Assembly (NCBI RefSeq): GCF_002159765.1
Contig: NZ_NFJH01000006.1
Location: 79,514-143,513, forward strand
Direction: 5' to 3'
DNA from: Collinsella sp. An268
GTDB lineage: Bacteria; Actinomycetota; Coriobacteriia; Coriobacteriales; Coriobacteriaceae
DNA: 64,000 bases
The stretch's first letter is position 1; each line of letters starts with the position of its first letter. A program made the position numbers and the translations under genes. The notes beneath the pieces were generated by a model. It was not told the DNA's origin, did not search any database, and saw nothing but the letters and a program-made list of their open reading frames with translations. Positions 24,774 through 36,097 of this stretch are shown here, piece by piece.

Positions 24774-27002
24774 CTAGCCGCGGTGACCGCCGCGGTTGGC
24801 CTCGCGGCCTTGGCCTGCTCGGTTGCGGCCGGCTGCGTAGGCACCGCGTTTACCGGAGCTGTTGCCACCCGCGTTGCCGCGCTTGTCGCCGTTGCGGTTG
24901 CGACCCTGTGCGTTGCCGCCGGAGCGCCCGCCGCCCTTGCCGGATGCCACGCCGGCGCTCGCACCGCGCCCGCCGCCGGTCCCCGCGCCGCCGGCGTGCT
25001 TTCCGCTTCTCACCCCGTGGGGCGGAACGGGGCGGATAAGGCACTTCGGTCCGTAGCCGATGAGGTCCGTGCGCCCGGCCCGCTCCAGCGCCTCGCGCAC
25101 GAGCGGGTAGTTCTCGGGCTTGCGGTACTGGATGAGCGCGCGCTGCAGCGCCTTCTCATGCGCCGAGCGCGGCACGTACACCGGCTGCATCGTACGCGGG
25201 TCGACGCCGGTGTAATACATGCAGGTCGACATCGTGCTTGGCGTGGGGTAGAAATCCTGCACCTGCTCGGGCATGTACCCCGTGTCGCGCACCGCCTCGG
25301 CGAGCTCCACCGCCTCCTTCAAGGTGGAGCCGGGGTGGCTGCTCATGAGGTAGGGGACGAGATACTGCTTTTTGCCGAGCTCGCGGTTGATGGCGCGGTA
25401 CGTCTCGACAAAGCGGTCGTATACGGCGCGGCTGGGTTTGCCCATGACAGAGAGCACGGCGTCGGAAACGTGCTCCGGGGCCACTTTGAGCTGCCCGGAG
25501 ACATGATGGGCGCAGAGCTCGCGCAGAAACGTGTCGTCCGCATCGGCGAGGGCGTAGTCGAAGCGTATGCCGCTGCGCACAAAGACCTTCTTGACGCCGG
25601 GCAGGGAGCGCAGCTCGCGCAGGAGCGCCACGTAGTCTGTGTGGTCGACTGTCATGCTGCGGCAGACCTTGGGCCACAGGCACCGCTTGCGCAGGCACGC
25701 ACCGTGCTTGAGCTGGTTTTTGCATGCGGGTTGACGGAAGTTTGCCGTGGGGCCGCCCACGTCGTTGATGTAGCCCTTGAAGTCGGGCTCAGCGCAGATC
25801 TTGCGCGCCTCGGCGATGAGGCTCTCGTGGCTGCGCGCCTGCACGATGCGCCCTTGGTGGAACGTGAGCGCGCAGAACGAGCACTCGCCAAAGCAGCCGC
25901 GGTTGGAGATGAGCGACATCTTTACCTCTGCCAAGGCGGGGATACCGCCTGCCACCTCGTAATCGGGGTGGTAGGTGCGTGTGTAGGGGAGGTCGTACGC
26001 CTCGTCGAACTCCTCCTGCGTGAGCGGGCGCGCCGGCGGATTCTGCACAACATAGACGTCATGCGGGTACGGCTCGACGAGCCGTCCGCCGCGGATGGGG
26101 TCCATGTTCTCGTACTGGGTGTTGAAGCTCCGTGCGTAGGTGAGCTTATCGGCCAGAAGCTCGTCCCAGCTGGGCAGCAGCGTGTAATCGTATACCTCGT
26201 CGAGCGAGCGCGTGCGAAAGACCGTGCCGTCGATGTAGGTGAGCTGCTCGGCCGGCAGACCGGCGGCGAGCGCGTCGGCGACCTCCACGATGGCGAGCTC
26301 GCCCATGCCGTAGATGATAAGGTCGGCGCCCGCGTCGAGCAGGATGGAGCGCTTGAGCTTGTCCGACCAGTAGTCGTAGTGGGCGAGGCGGCGGAGCGAC
26401 GCCTCGATACCTCCGAGCACGATGGGCGTCTCCTTGTAGGTACGGCGGATGAGGTTGCCGTACACCACCGCGGCGTGATCGGGCCGGTGCCCCGCCTCGC
26501 CGCCGGGGGTGTAGGCGTCCGTGCGCCGGCGGTGCTTGCTCACGCTGTAGTGATTCACCATGGAGTCCATGTTGCCGGCCGAGACGAGAAAAGCGAGGCG
26601 CGGCTTGCCGAGGACAGTTACGCTCGCGGGGTCGCGCCAGTCGGGCTGCGCGATGATGCCCACACGGTAGCCGTGGGCCTCGAGCAGCCGCACGATGATG
26701 GCGCAGCCAAAACTCGGGTGGTCCACGTAGGCGTCGCCGCACACATACACAAAGTCGCAGGCGTCCCAGCCGCGCGCGTCCATGTCGGCACGTGTGGTGG
26801 GCGGAAAGTCCGCGCGGGTAAAGCCGAGGGCCGTGGGTCCGGTGGGGTCGAGCTGGGGCTTTATCTTGCGTGTCGAAGACTTGGGGTGCGCTCGTCTGCG
26901 TGTCGAGGGACTTGACTGCACTGGCTTCGGCGACGAGCCTCGCGTGCCGGTCATGTGTGACGCGGCTTGATGTTGGGAACGTTCGCGGTGCGATGATGCC
27001 AT
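24774..27002 (-). CDS. YgiQ-family radical SAM protein
   Basis: 742 residues with a CAGGAGAG ribosome site. The radical SAM motif C-F-G-E-C-S-F-C lies in S-N-R-G-C-F-G-E-C-S-F-C, preceded by a B12-binding-like Rossmann region (Y-V-C-G-D-A-Y-V-D-H-P-S-F-G), which is the UPF0313/YgiQ layout. A cluster of additional cysteines follows (about 430-460). The last ~75 residues are a Gly/Asn/Arg-rich low-complexity tail. The function of the family is not established. It is convergent with engB, 44 bases apart. Confidence 0.9.
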   Translation of the reverse strand: MASSHRERSQHQAASHMTGTRGSSPKPVQSSPSTRRRAHPKSSTRKIKPQLDPTGPTALGFTRADFPPTTRADMDARGWDACDFVYVCGDAYVDHPSFGCAIIVRLLEAHGYRVGIIAQPDWRDPASVTVLGKPRLAFLVSAGNMDSMVNHYSVSKHRRRTDAYTPGGEAGHRPDHAAVVYGNLIRRTYKETPIVLGGIEASLRRLAHYDYWSDKLKRSILLDAGADLIIYGMGELAIVEVADALAAGLPAEQLTYIDGTVFRTRSLDEVYDYTLLPSWDELLADKLTYARSFNTQYENMDPIRGGRLVEPYPHDVYVVQNPPARPLTQEEFDEAYDLPYTRTYHPDYEVAGGIPALAEVKMSLISNRGCFGECSFCALTFHQGRIVQARSHESLIAEARKICAEPDFKGYINDVGGPTANFRQPACKNQLKHGACLRKRCLWPKVCRSMTVDHTDYVALLRELRSLPGVKKVFVRSGIRFDYALADADDTFLRELCAHHVSGQLKVAPEHVSDAVLSVMGKPSRAVYDRFVETYRAINRELGKKQYLVPYLMSSHPGSTLKEAVELAEAVRDTGYMPEQVQDFYPTPSTMSTCMYYTGVDPRTMQPVYVPRSAHEKALQRALIQYRKPENYPLVREALERAGRTDLIGYGPKCLIRPVPPHGVRSGKHAGGAGTGGGRGASAGVASGKGGGRSGGNAQGRNRNGDKRGNAGGNSSGKRGAYAAGRNRAGQGREANRGGHRG

Positions 27003-27070
27003 GGCTCTCCTGCTTCGAATCGTTTTGCATCCATCCTAGCAGAGGTTTGGGGGGAGGCGGTTTGCCTGGC

Positions 27071-27559
27071 ATGGACCATCGCAGCGGATGGGGGTGTTCC
27101 GAGAGTTCAGATGACACGGCGCTTCCCAAGCCTCTGTTCAGGTTTGAAAAGACGCCCCATTACTGGGCGGGGTGGGTTGCGGCATACGTCCAGTGGCGTC
27201 TGGCGCTTTCCTTCGACGAGCTGTTTCGCGTTATGCCCTACGACGAGCTCGTTGCACGGTACCATCCCTGGCACGAAGCGTCTGAGGAGCGCTTCTGCGA
27301 GCTCTTTGCCGAGGTGGCGCGAGATAGCGAGGCGAGAGTTCCCACGCGGCTCGCCGTCTCGCGCGGCGCCCTGCGCCTCTCGCAACGCGAACTTGCGCAC
27401 CGATCACGTGTGGGCCTGCGCTCCATCCAGATGTACGAGCAACGCAGGAAGGATATCAACAAAGCCCAGGCTCAAACGTTGCAGAGCCTCGCCCGTGTCC
27501 TCCATTGCGCGATAGAGGACCTCTTGGAACCGGTGTTCACGCTAGACGAAGTGGTGTGA
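27071..27559 (+). CDS. XRE-type helix-turn-helix protein, antitoxin-like
   Basis: 162 residues from ATG 27071. The N-terminal half has W-A-G-W-V-A-A-Y-V-Q-W-R and later Y-H-P-W-H-E-A, a pattern I associate with HTH antitoxins that accompany DUF3990-type toxins. The C-terminal half is a classical helix-turn-helix (L-S-Q-R-E-L-A-H-R-S-R-V-G-L-R-S-I-Q-M-Y-E). No toxin-like gene is adjacent: ygiQ lies upstream on the opposite strand and thrB follows 8 bases away, convergent. It may be an orphan antitoxin or a stand-alone regulator. Confidence 0.75.
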   Translation: MDHRSGWGCSESSDDTALPKPLFRFEKTPHYWAGWVAAYVQWRLALSFDELFRVMPYDELVARYHPWHEASEERFCELFAEVARDSEARVPTRLAVSRGALRLSQRELAHRSRVGLRSIQMYEQRRKDINKAQAQTLQSLARVLHCAIEDLLEPVFTLDEVV

Positions 27560-27566
27560 GCGCGCG

Positions 27567-28448
27567 TTACAGGTACTCGATCTGCGCGCCCTCGGTGTCG
27601 CAGGTGAGGATATGTGTCTCGCAGGCGGGGAACGCCTCGCGCAGCCGCACCTGGAGGAACTTCGCCACGATGGTGTCGTCGGTCACGGCCATAAGGGTGG
27701 AGCCGGAGCCCGAGATCCAGAGCGTTTTGGCCCCTCCCTTAAGGCACGCCGTGCGGATGGCGTCGTAGTCGGGGATGAGCGCCCGGCGGTAGGGCTCCTG
27801 CAGGCGGTCGTCGTTGGCGGCAGCAATGAGCGCCGTGTCGCCCGTTTCGAGCCCGCGAGTGAGGCCGGCGATGCGGCCCATCTGCCATACGGCCGTGTTG
27901 AGCGGCACCTCTTGGGGCACCACCTTGCGGGCGTCTGCGGTGTGGACCTCGTAGGGCGGGATGATGGTGATGAAGCGCAGCCGCGGGGAGACGTCGTAGC
28001 GAAGGCATCGTGGCAGCTCGCCTGTGGGCGTGAACGAGCATACGGCCGCGCCCAAGATCGCGGGCGCGACGTTGTCGGGGTGGCCTTCGAGGGCGGTGGC
28101 GAGCGCCACGAGCTCTTCGCGGGTGACGGTGTGGTTGGTGAGCGCGGCGGCGCCCATGATGCCCGCGACCACAAGCGTCGAGCTCGAGCCCAGGCCGCGC
28201 GCGACCGGCACCTCGGTTTCGATGTGAATGGAGACGGGGAAGGGCTTCTCGCCCCACGTCTCAAGGGCGTAGAGGAAGGCCTGGTAGACCATGTTATCGG
28301 CGTTGCGGAACGCCTCGGGGCAACCGGTAATGGCGAGTTCGCTCGCGCGGTCCATCGTGACGTGCGCATAGAGCGACACCGCCATACCGAGCGTGTCGTA
28401 GCCGATGCCGAGGTTCGCGCTCGTTGCCGGTACGGTGATCTTGATCAT
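27567..28448 (-). CDS. thrB: Homoserine kinase
   Basis: 293 residues from ATG 28448 (AGGAGGAG site). GHMP kinase: N-terminal V-P-A-T-S-A-N-L-G-I-G-Y-D, ATP loop P-V-A-R-G-L-G-S-S-S-T, and C-terminal S-G-S-G-S-T-L. It phosphorylates homoserine for threonine synthesis. The related genes thrC (31597-33108), lysC (33211) and asd (34642) lie in the same neighbourhood but are separated from thrB by a GH1/transporter pair. A large perfect hairpin sits immediately upstream of its ribosome site. Confidence 0.94.
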   Translation of the reverse strand: MIKITVPATSANLGIGYDTLGMAVSLYAHVTMDRASELAITGCPEAFRNADNMVYQAFLYALETWGEKPFPVSIHIETEVPVARGLGSSSTLVVAGIMGAAALTNHTVTREELVALATALEGHPDNVAPAILGAAVCSFTPTGELPRCLRYDVSPRLRFITIIPPYEVHTADARKVVPQEVPLNTAVWQMGRIAGLTRGLETGDTALIAAANDDRLQEPYRRALIPDYDAIRTACLKGGAKTLWISGSGSTLMAVTDDTIVAKFLQVRLREAFPACETHILTCDTEGAQIEYL

Positions 28449-28462
28449 GGTCTCCTCCTGGT

Positions 28463-28548
28463 CGATGTGCCCATTCCCTTCGCTGCTCAGACAGTCCTCG
28501 CTCGCTTCGCTCGCTGCGGAACTCGCGACGAAGGGAATGGGCACATCG
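28463..28548. repeat. Perfect 20-bp inverted repeat with a shared inner module, thrB leader
   Basis: Arms 28463-28482 and 28529-28548 are perfectly complementary over 20 bases (CGATGTGCCCATTCCCTTCG). The 46-base interior is CTGCTCAGACAGTCCTCG, a 13-base hairpin sequence, then CTGCGGAACTCGCGA. The same two flanks, in the opposite orientation, surround the terminator at 31519-31545. It ends 15 bases before the thrB start, so its RNA hairpin could affect thrB translation, or it may be a REP-like element. The rest of the 299-base gap to the GH1 gene shows no gene. Confidence 0.7.
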
Positions 28549-28747
28549 CCTCTGGCGAATGTATGCTCATGCGCGGAGCTGTCATGCGTCTTTATCCTAA
28601 CAGGGGCACGGCGTGCGCGCCCCTGCGCGTGAAACGGAAACAGTCGCGCGGCCATCGCCCGGTTGGCGGGACGCTTGGCTCAAATCGGCCCCGTTGGTGG
28701 CTCGACCTGGGGCGTAGCCGCGCAGACTTCGCGAAGACTCCGCCCGG

Positions 28748-31191
<2,444 letters not shown>

Positions 31192-31276
31192 AATACCCCT
31201 TTCCCGGTACGCTGGGTACCGTCGTTCGCGTGAGAACGGGGTGGTGGCATGCACGATGCGCTTTACCTACGCACAG

Positions 31277-31311
31277 AAAAAGCCACGCAACCGCGTTCCC
31301 GGTTGCGTGGC
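31277..31311 (-). terminator. Terminator or attenuator hairpin upstream of the DMT/GH1 operon
   Basis: On the minus strand a perfect 12-bp stem (GCCACGCAACCG/CGGTTGCGTGGC) with a 6-base loop is followed by TTTTT. It lies 86 bases before the transporter start and could be a leader attenuator or a second terminator for thrC. The remainder of the 31192-31596 gap holds only this and the repeat-flanked terminator at 31504-31563. Confidence 0.8.
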
Positions 31312-31503
31312 AAAAAGGTGACCTATCGTCCAGAAAAGTCCACGCGCTTTTTAAGCACGTCAAAGGTACGCGAACAAGGCGCGCACGGTCAAGAGCCCGG
31401 CTGCGGCAGGGGGATTCTCCGCAAGCCCTACACGGCTTCTATGCGGTTGCCGCCGGCGCGCATGGGAGGAAGGGGTCGCTCGAGGAGGCGCGCGCACCGT
31501 CCG

Positions 31504-31563
31504 TCGCGAGTTCCGCAGAAAAAGGAGCCCAACGGGCTCCTTTTTCGAGGACTGTCTGAGCAG
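31504..31563. terminator. Bidirectional terminator flanked by a repeated module, downstream of thrC
   Basis: AAAAAGGAGCCC-AAC-GGGCTCCTTTTT (31519-31545) can terminate in both directions. Its flanks, TCGCGAGTTCCGCAG (31504-31518) and CGAGGACTGTCTGAGCAG (31546-31563), recur inverted inside the repeat at 28463-28548. Confidence 0.85.
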
Positions 31564-31596
31564 AGGATGGTAGGGGCGCCTCCCGCCCGAGCGTGC

Positions 31597-33108
31597 CTAT
31601 AGCCTGAGCGCCGCATCCTCCACGTAGGCACCCATGCCGGGGACATCGACCACGTCGGAGAACCGCTCATGTGCGGTCTCGAGCGCAGCGAGCTGCGCCG
31701 GCGCGCAGGTGCCGGTGACCTCCTCCAGCTTGCGCATGCAGGCAAAGTCATCTGCGGGAACGTCCTCGCCCAATGCCTCGAGCACGGCGCGCGGGAACTT
31801 GTAGGGGCTCGCAGTGGAGAGGAGCATACGGGCGGCGCTGCCCGCGGCGGCGGGAAGCTTCTCCAACACGTGGTAGCCGCAGGCGGTGTGCGGATCAATC
31901 AGATAGGCGTTCTCGTGCCAGCTTGCGGCGATGGCGCCGGCAACCTCGTCCTCGTCCGCCCAGCCGCAGGCAAACGTCTCCTGAATCTTGGCAAGAAGCT
32001 CGGCAGGCACCTCAAAACGCCCGGTCTCGGCGAGGTCTGCCATAAGGTGGGCGATGAGCTCGCAGTCGCCGTCCGAGACGTAGTAGAGCATGCGCTCCAG
32101 GTTTGACGAGATGAGGATGTCCATCGAGGGCGATGTGGTGGTGAAAAACGGGCGATTGCGGTCGTAGACGCCCGTGGTGAGAAAGTCGAAGAGCACGTTA
32201 TTCTTGTCGCTCGCCACCACGAGCTTGGAGACGGGGAGTCCCAGCATCTTGGCGTAGTAGCCGGCGAGCACGTCGCCGAAGTTGCCCGTGGGCACGCAGA
32301 ACTCGACCGCATCGCCCGCCGCGATGGCGCCTGCGCGCATGAGCTGGGCATAGGCGGCGAAGTAGTACACGACCTGCGGCACGAGCCGGCCGACGTTGAT
32401 GGAGTTCGCGCTCGAGAGCACGATGCCCGCCGCGGCCAGGCGCTCGGCGAGGGCGCGGTCGGCGAAGATGCCCTTCACGGCGCTCTGCGCGTCGTCGAAG
32501 TTGCCGCGCACGGCGGCGACGGCCACGTTTGCCCCCGCCTGCGTGGTCATCTGCAGCTCCTGCACGCGGCTGACCTTGCCTTCGGGGTAGAAGACGGTGA
32601 TGCCGCACCCCGGGGCGTCGGCAAAGCCGGCGAGCGCCGCCTTGCCCGTGTCGCCCGAGGTGGCGGTCACGATCATGATCTTCTCGCCCGCGCCGGCAGA
32701 TGCCTGGGCGCGCGCCATCAAGCGCGGCAGCATCTGCAGGGCGACGTCCTTGAACGCGCTCGTGGGGCCGTGGTAGAGCTCGAGCACGTGCGCGTGCGGG
32801 CCTGCAGCAGCGCCCGGTGCCTTTGTGAGCGGGACAACGGGCGTTACCTCGGGGCTCGCAAACGTGCCGGTATACGCTTCGTTTACGCATGCGGCAATCT
32901 CGTCTGCTGTGTAATCAGGTAGTAACAAACCGAGCACCGCACGTGCAATAGCAGCATAATCAAGCTCAGCGAGCCCATCTACGTCGACTTTCGCCGAGCC
33001 GAGCTCGTCGGAAACAAAAAGCCCCCCATCGGGCGCAAGGCCCCGCCGGATGGCTTCCTTGGCCGAGCACTCCTCGGCGCGCGAACGTGTGCTATGGTAC
33101 AAACTCAT
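31597..33108 (-). CDS. thrC: Threonine synthase
   Basis: 503 residues with a TAGGAGCT ribosome site. The pyridoxal-phosphate lysine is in G-P-T-S-A-F-K-D. T-A-T-S-G-D-T-G-K-A-A and C-V-P-T-G-N-F-G-D are the phosphate-binding and substrate loops. The N-terminal H-S-T-R domain and length place it in the longer ThrC class. It converts phosphohomoserine to threonine. It is divergent from lysC across a 102-base gap, so both may share control. Confidence 0.95.
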   Translation of the reverse strand: MSLYHSTRSRAEECSAKEAIRRGLAPDGGLFVSDELGSAKVDVDGLAELDYAAIARAVLGLLLPDYTADEIAACVNEAYTGTFASPEVTPVVPLTKAPGAAAGPHAHVLELYHGPTSAFKDVALQMLPRLMARAQASAGAGEKIMIVTATSGDTGKAALAGFADAPGCGITVFYPEGKVSRVQELQMTTQAGANVAVAAVRGNFDDAQSAVKGIFADRALAERLAAAGIVLSSANSINVGRLVPQVVYYFAAYAQLMRAGAIAAGDAVEFCVPTGNFGDVLAGYYAKMLGLPVSKLVVASDKNNVLFDFLTTGVYDRNRPFFTTTSPSMDILISSNLERMLYYVSDGDCELIAHLMADLAETGRFEVPAELLAKIQETFACGWADEDEVAGAIAASWHENAYLIDPHTACGYHVLEKLPAAAGSAARMLLSTASPYKFPRAVLEALGEDVPADDFACMRKLEEVTGTCAPAQLAALETAHERFSDVVDVPGMGAYVEDAALRL

Positions 33109-33210
33109 ATCGGTAGCTCCTAAAATGCCTCGAGCCCGCGGAAACGTACGCCCATGGTATCAGAGCCGCCGCGCTCAACGTGCCCTACCCGGAAAGGTAA
33201 CCACCTCGTC

Positions 33211-34599
33211 ATGATTAAGATCGCGAAATTCGGCGGCTCCTCGGTTGCGGACGCCGAGCACTTCAAGAAGATCCGCGCCATCGTGGAGGCCGACCCCGCG
33301 CGCCGCTTTATCGTGGTGTCGGCGTGCGGCCGCCGCTTCTCGGGCGACGCCAAAGTCACCGACCTGCTCTACTTGGTCGCCGCCCATGTGCGCTACCACG
33401 TGTCGTGCGACGACCTGCTGGCCGATATTGGCGCGCGCTACTTCGCCATCGCCGACGAGCTCGGCCTCGCCTATCCCATCCGTGACGAGTTTGCCGCGTT
33501 TGCCGAGAAGGCCAAGGCGGGCGCCCTCTCCACCGAGGAGCTCGTCAGCCGCGGTGAGTACTTTACCGCCCAGCTTATGGCCGAGTACCTGGGGCTGCCG
33601 TTTCTCGACGCGGCCGATGTGGTCGCCTTCCATCACGACGGTACGCTCGCCATGGGTCGCACGCACGAGCTCATCCAGGAGCGCGGCATCCCCGGGGGCT
33701 TCGTGATGCCGGGCTTCTACGGCGCCACGCGCGAGGGCCGCATCTTGCTCCTTGACCGGGGCGGCGGCGACATCTCGGGCGCCATCCTCGCGCAGGCGCT
33801 CGACGCCGACCTGTACGAGAACTGGACGGACGTGTCGGGCTTCCTCTCGGCCGACCCGCGCATCGTGGAGAACCCGCAGCCCATCAGCCGCATCACCTAT
33901 TCGGAGATGCGCGAGCTCTCCTATATGGGCGCGAGCGTGCTGCACGAAGAGGCCGTTTTTCCCGTTATGGAGGCGGGCATCCCCATCGCGGTGCGCAACA
34001 CCAACCGCCCCCAGGACCCCGGCACCATCATCTCCGACCGCGAGGACTACGTGGAGGACGAGCCCATCATCACGGGCGTCACGGGTAAGAAGAACTTCGT
34101 GGCGGTGCACGTCCTCAAAGACCACATGTCCAACGAGGTGGGCATCATCCGCCGCACGCTGACGATCTTCGAGCGCTACCACGTGTCGGTCGAGCACATC
34201 CCGTCGGGCATCGACAGCTTTGCCGTCGTGGTGCAGGGCGACGACGTGAAGGACTGCATCTGGTCCATTGTCGCCGATATCAAGACCGAGGTCGCGCCCG
34301 ATGCCATCAAGGTGGTCGACGACCTCTCGCTCATCTCCACCGTCGGCCGCAACATGATCGGTCGGCCGGGCATCTCCGGTCAGCTGTTCGCTGCGCTCGG
34401 CAACGAGGGTATCTCCATCCGCATGATCGCCCAGGGCTCGGACGAGATCAATATCATCGTCGGTGTGCACCGGGATGACTTCGAGCATGCCATCCGCGCC
34501 ATCTACCGCGCATTCTCCGATGGCGACCACCTGCTGGAGCTGAAGGACCTGAAGAAGACCGCGGACGAGTCCCGGCCGCATGTTGTTGACGACAAGTAG
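33211..34599 (+). CDS. lysC: Aspartate kinase
   Basis: 462 residues from ATG 33211, where the protein starts K-I-A-K-F-G-G-S-S-V. R-G-G-G-D-I-S-G and the two C-terminal ACT domains (G-V-T-G-K-K-N-F, then G-I-S-I-R-M-I-A-Q-G-S-D-E) are clear. It phosphorylates aspartate as the first step to lysine, threonine and methionine; the ACT domains predict feedback control. asd follows 42 bases later on the same strand. Confidence 0.95.
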   Translation: MIKIAKFGGSSVADAEHFKKIRAIVEADPARRFIVVSACGRRFSGDAKVTDLLYLVAAHVRYHVSCDDLLADIGARYFAIADELGLAYPIRDEFAAFAEKAKAGALSTEELVSRGEYFTAQLMAEYLGLPFLDAADVVAFHHDGTLAMGRTHELIQERGIPGGFVMPGFYGATREGRILLLDRGGGDISGAILAQALDADLYENWTDVSGFLSADPRIVENPQPISRITYSEMRELSYMGASVLHEEAVFPVMEAGIPIAVRNTNRPQDPGTIISDREDYVEDEPIITGVTGKKNFVAVHVLKDHMSNEVGIIRRTLTIFERYHVSVEHIPSGIDSFAVVVQGDDVKDCIWSIVADIKTEVAPDAIKVVDDLSLISTVGRNMIGRPGISGQLFAALGNEGISIRMIAQGSDEINIIVGVHRDDFEHAIRAIYRAFSDGDHLLELKDLKKTADESRPHVVDDK

Positions 34600-34641
34600 G
34601 CGCGCGCAGGGAGCGGCGCCCGCTGGGGAGAGGGAGGACCT

Positions 34642-35667
34642 ATGAAGGAGTACACCGTCGCCATCTTGGGAGCAACGGGTGCCGTGGGCACGCAGATGCT
34701 GCAATGCCTCGAGGAGCGCAGCTTCCCCGTGGGCAGGCTCAAGCTCCTGGCGAGCGCGCGCTCGGCTGGCAAGACCATGGCGTTTCGCGGTGAGGATATC
34801 GTGATCGAGGAGGCGACGCCCGCCTCGTTCGAGGGGTGCGACATCGTGCTCGGCGCGGCAGACGATGCCATTGCCAAGGCGCTTCTGCCCTCAGCGGTCG
34901 ATGCGGGGGCGACGGTCGTCGACAACAGCCACGCCTTCCGCATGGATCCGGATGTGCCCCTCGTCATCCCCGAGATCAACGGCGGCGACATCGCCTGGCA
35001 CAAGGGCATCATCGCCAATCCCAACTGCGCGACCATCATCGCGCTCGTGCCCACGTGGCCCATCCATCAGCTCGCCGGCGTGCGCCGCATGATCGTGTCG
35101 ACGTATCAGGCGGCCTCGGGCGCCGGAGCGCCGGGCATGGCCGAGCTGGTGGCCCAGATCGAGGCAATGGGCAAGGGGGAGCCCCTGCCGGAGCCCCGTG
35201 CCTTTGCCGCGCAGCTCGTGAGCAACCTTATTCCGCAGATCGGCGGGTTTAACGAGGAGGGCTACACCTCTGAGGAGATGAAGCTCCAAAACGAGGGTCG
35301 CAAGATCATGCATCTGCCTGAGCTCGCCGTGTGCTGTACGTGCGTGCGCGTGCCGGTGCTGCGTTCGCACTCCGAGAGCGTCACGCTTGAGCTGGAGCGC
35401 CCGGTCACGCTTGAGGCGGTGCGTGAGGCGCTTGCCGCAGCACCCGGCGTGAAGCTTGTAGACGACCGCGCTGCCGAGAGCGCGCACGACCGTTACCCCA
35501 TGCCGCTCGACACCTCCGACCAGGACCTCATCTGGGTCGGACGCGTGCGGCGCGACATCTCCAACCCGGATGTGGCGCGCGGCATCACCTTCTGGTGCTG
35601 CGGCGACCAGATTCGCAAGGGCGCAGCGACCAACGCCGTGCAGATCGCGGAGCTGCTCGCCCGGTAA
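34642..35667 (+). CDS. asd: Aspartate-semialdehyde dehydrogenase
   Basis: 341 residues after GGGAGGACC. N-terminal G-A-T-G-A-V-G binds NADP. The active-site Cys is in I-A-N-P-N-C-A-T, and Q-A-A-S-G-A-G-A-P-G follows. Reduces aspartyl phosphate to the semialdehyde. Forms an operon with lysC and is followed by a terminator. Confidence 0.96.
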   Translation: MKEYTVAILGATGAVGTQMLQCLEERSFPVGRLKLLASARSAGKTMAFRGEDIVIEEATPASFEGCDIVLGAADDAIAKALLPSAVDAGATVVDNSHAFRMDPDVPLVIPEINGGDIAWHKGIIANPNCATIIALVPTWPIHQLAGVRRMIVSTYQAASGAGAPGMAELVAQIEAMGKGEPLPEPRAFAAQLVSNLIPQIGGFNEEGYTSEEMKLQNEGRKIMHLPELAVCCTCVRVPVLRSHSESVTLELERPVTLEAVREALAAAPGVKLVDDRAAESAHDRYPMPLDTSDQDLIWVGRVRRDISNPDVARGITFWCCGDQIRKGAATNAVQIAELLAR

Positions 35668-35713
35668 GCCGGCGTCCTCATCAAACGAGCTTTCATTCTC
35701 AGATGGGCTTGCC

Positions 35714-35758
35714 GCCCGCCCTTTCGCCGTCCCGCACGGTGCTGGGGGCGGGCCTTTT
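35714..35758 (+). terminator. Terminator of lysC-asd
   Basis: Stem GCCCGCCC/GGGCGGGC with a nested CCGT/ACGG hairpin, followed by CCTTTTG. It is the first structure in the 430-base gap before the aldo/keto reductase, which otherwise holds only the palindromic element at 35816-35955. Confidence 0.75.
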
Positions 35759-35815
35759 GCATGTCAAGGCGGGATGAGAAGGACGTCTTCTCCGTTTTTC
35801 ACGGTCACAGCTAGG

Positions 35816-35955
35816 TTCGACGCTCAAATGTGCACCAAATCCGCGAAAGGGTGCGTATACGTTCCGTCCCGGGGATGCGGAACGTGCATCTTTCTACGCG
35901 CGCCGGCCAGGGCTGCCGGGGGCATGCGGAATTTGATGCACATTCGAGCGTCGAA
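35816..35955. repeat. Long palindromic-ended intergenic element, copy 2
   Basis: Arms 35816-35844 and 35926-35955 pair almost perfectly (TTCGACGCTC, then AATGTGCA, then CAAAT and CCGC, with two substitutions and one extra base). The interior has a second palindrome (CGTTCCG/CGGAACG). Inner TGTGCA boxes match copy 1 at 23083-23222. It is 142 bases before the aldo/keto reductase start. Confidence 0.7.
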
Positions 35956-36097
35956 GGGAAAACGTGCCCCGCGCCCGCACCCGATGGCGGCCCATATGCT
36001 GCCGCTCACGGCAAGGGGCACCGCGCTCGGAATCGCCGCCAGGGTATTCGCTACCATGGGGGAGCGTCATCCGTCCGCTCCATAGAAAGAGGTCACC

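Noticed and set aside
33109..33210. Lysine or threonine riboswitch or T-box before lysC/thrC
   Set aside because: The divergent gap is only 102 bases and shows no conserved riboswitch or T-box sequence.
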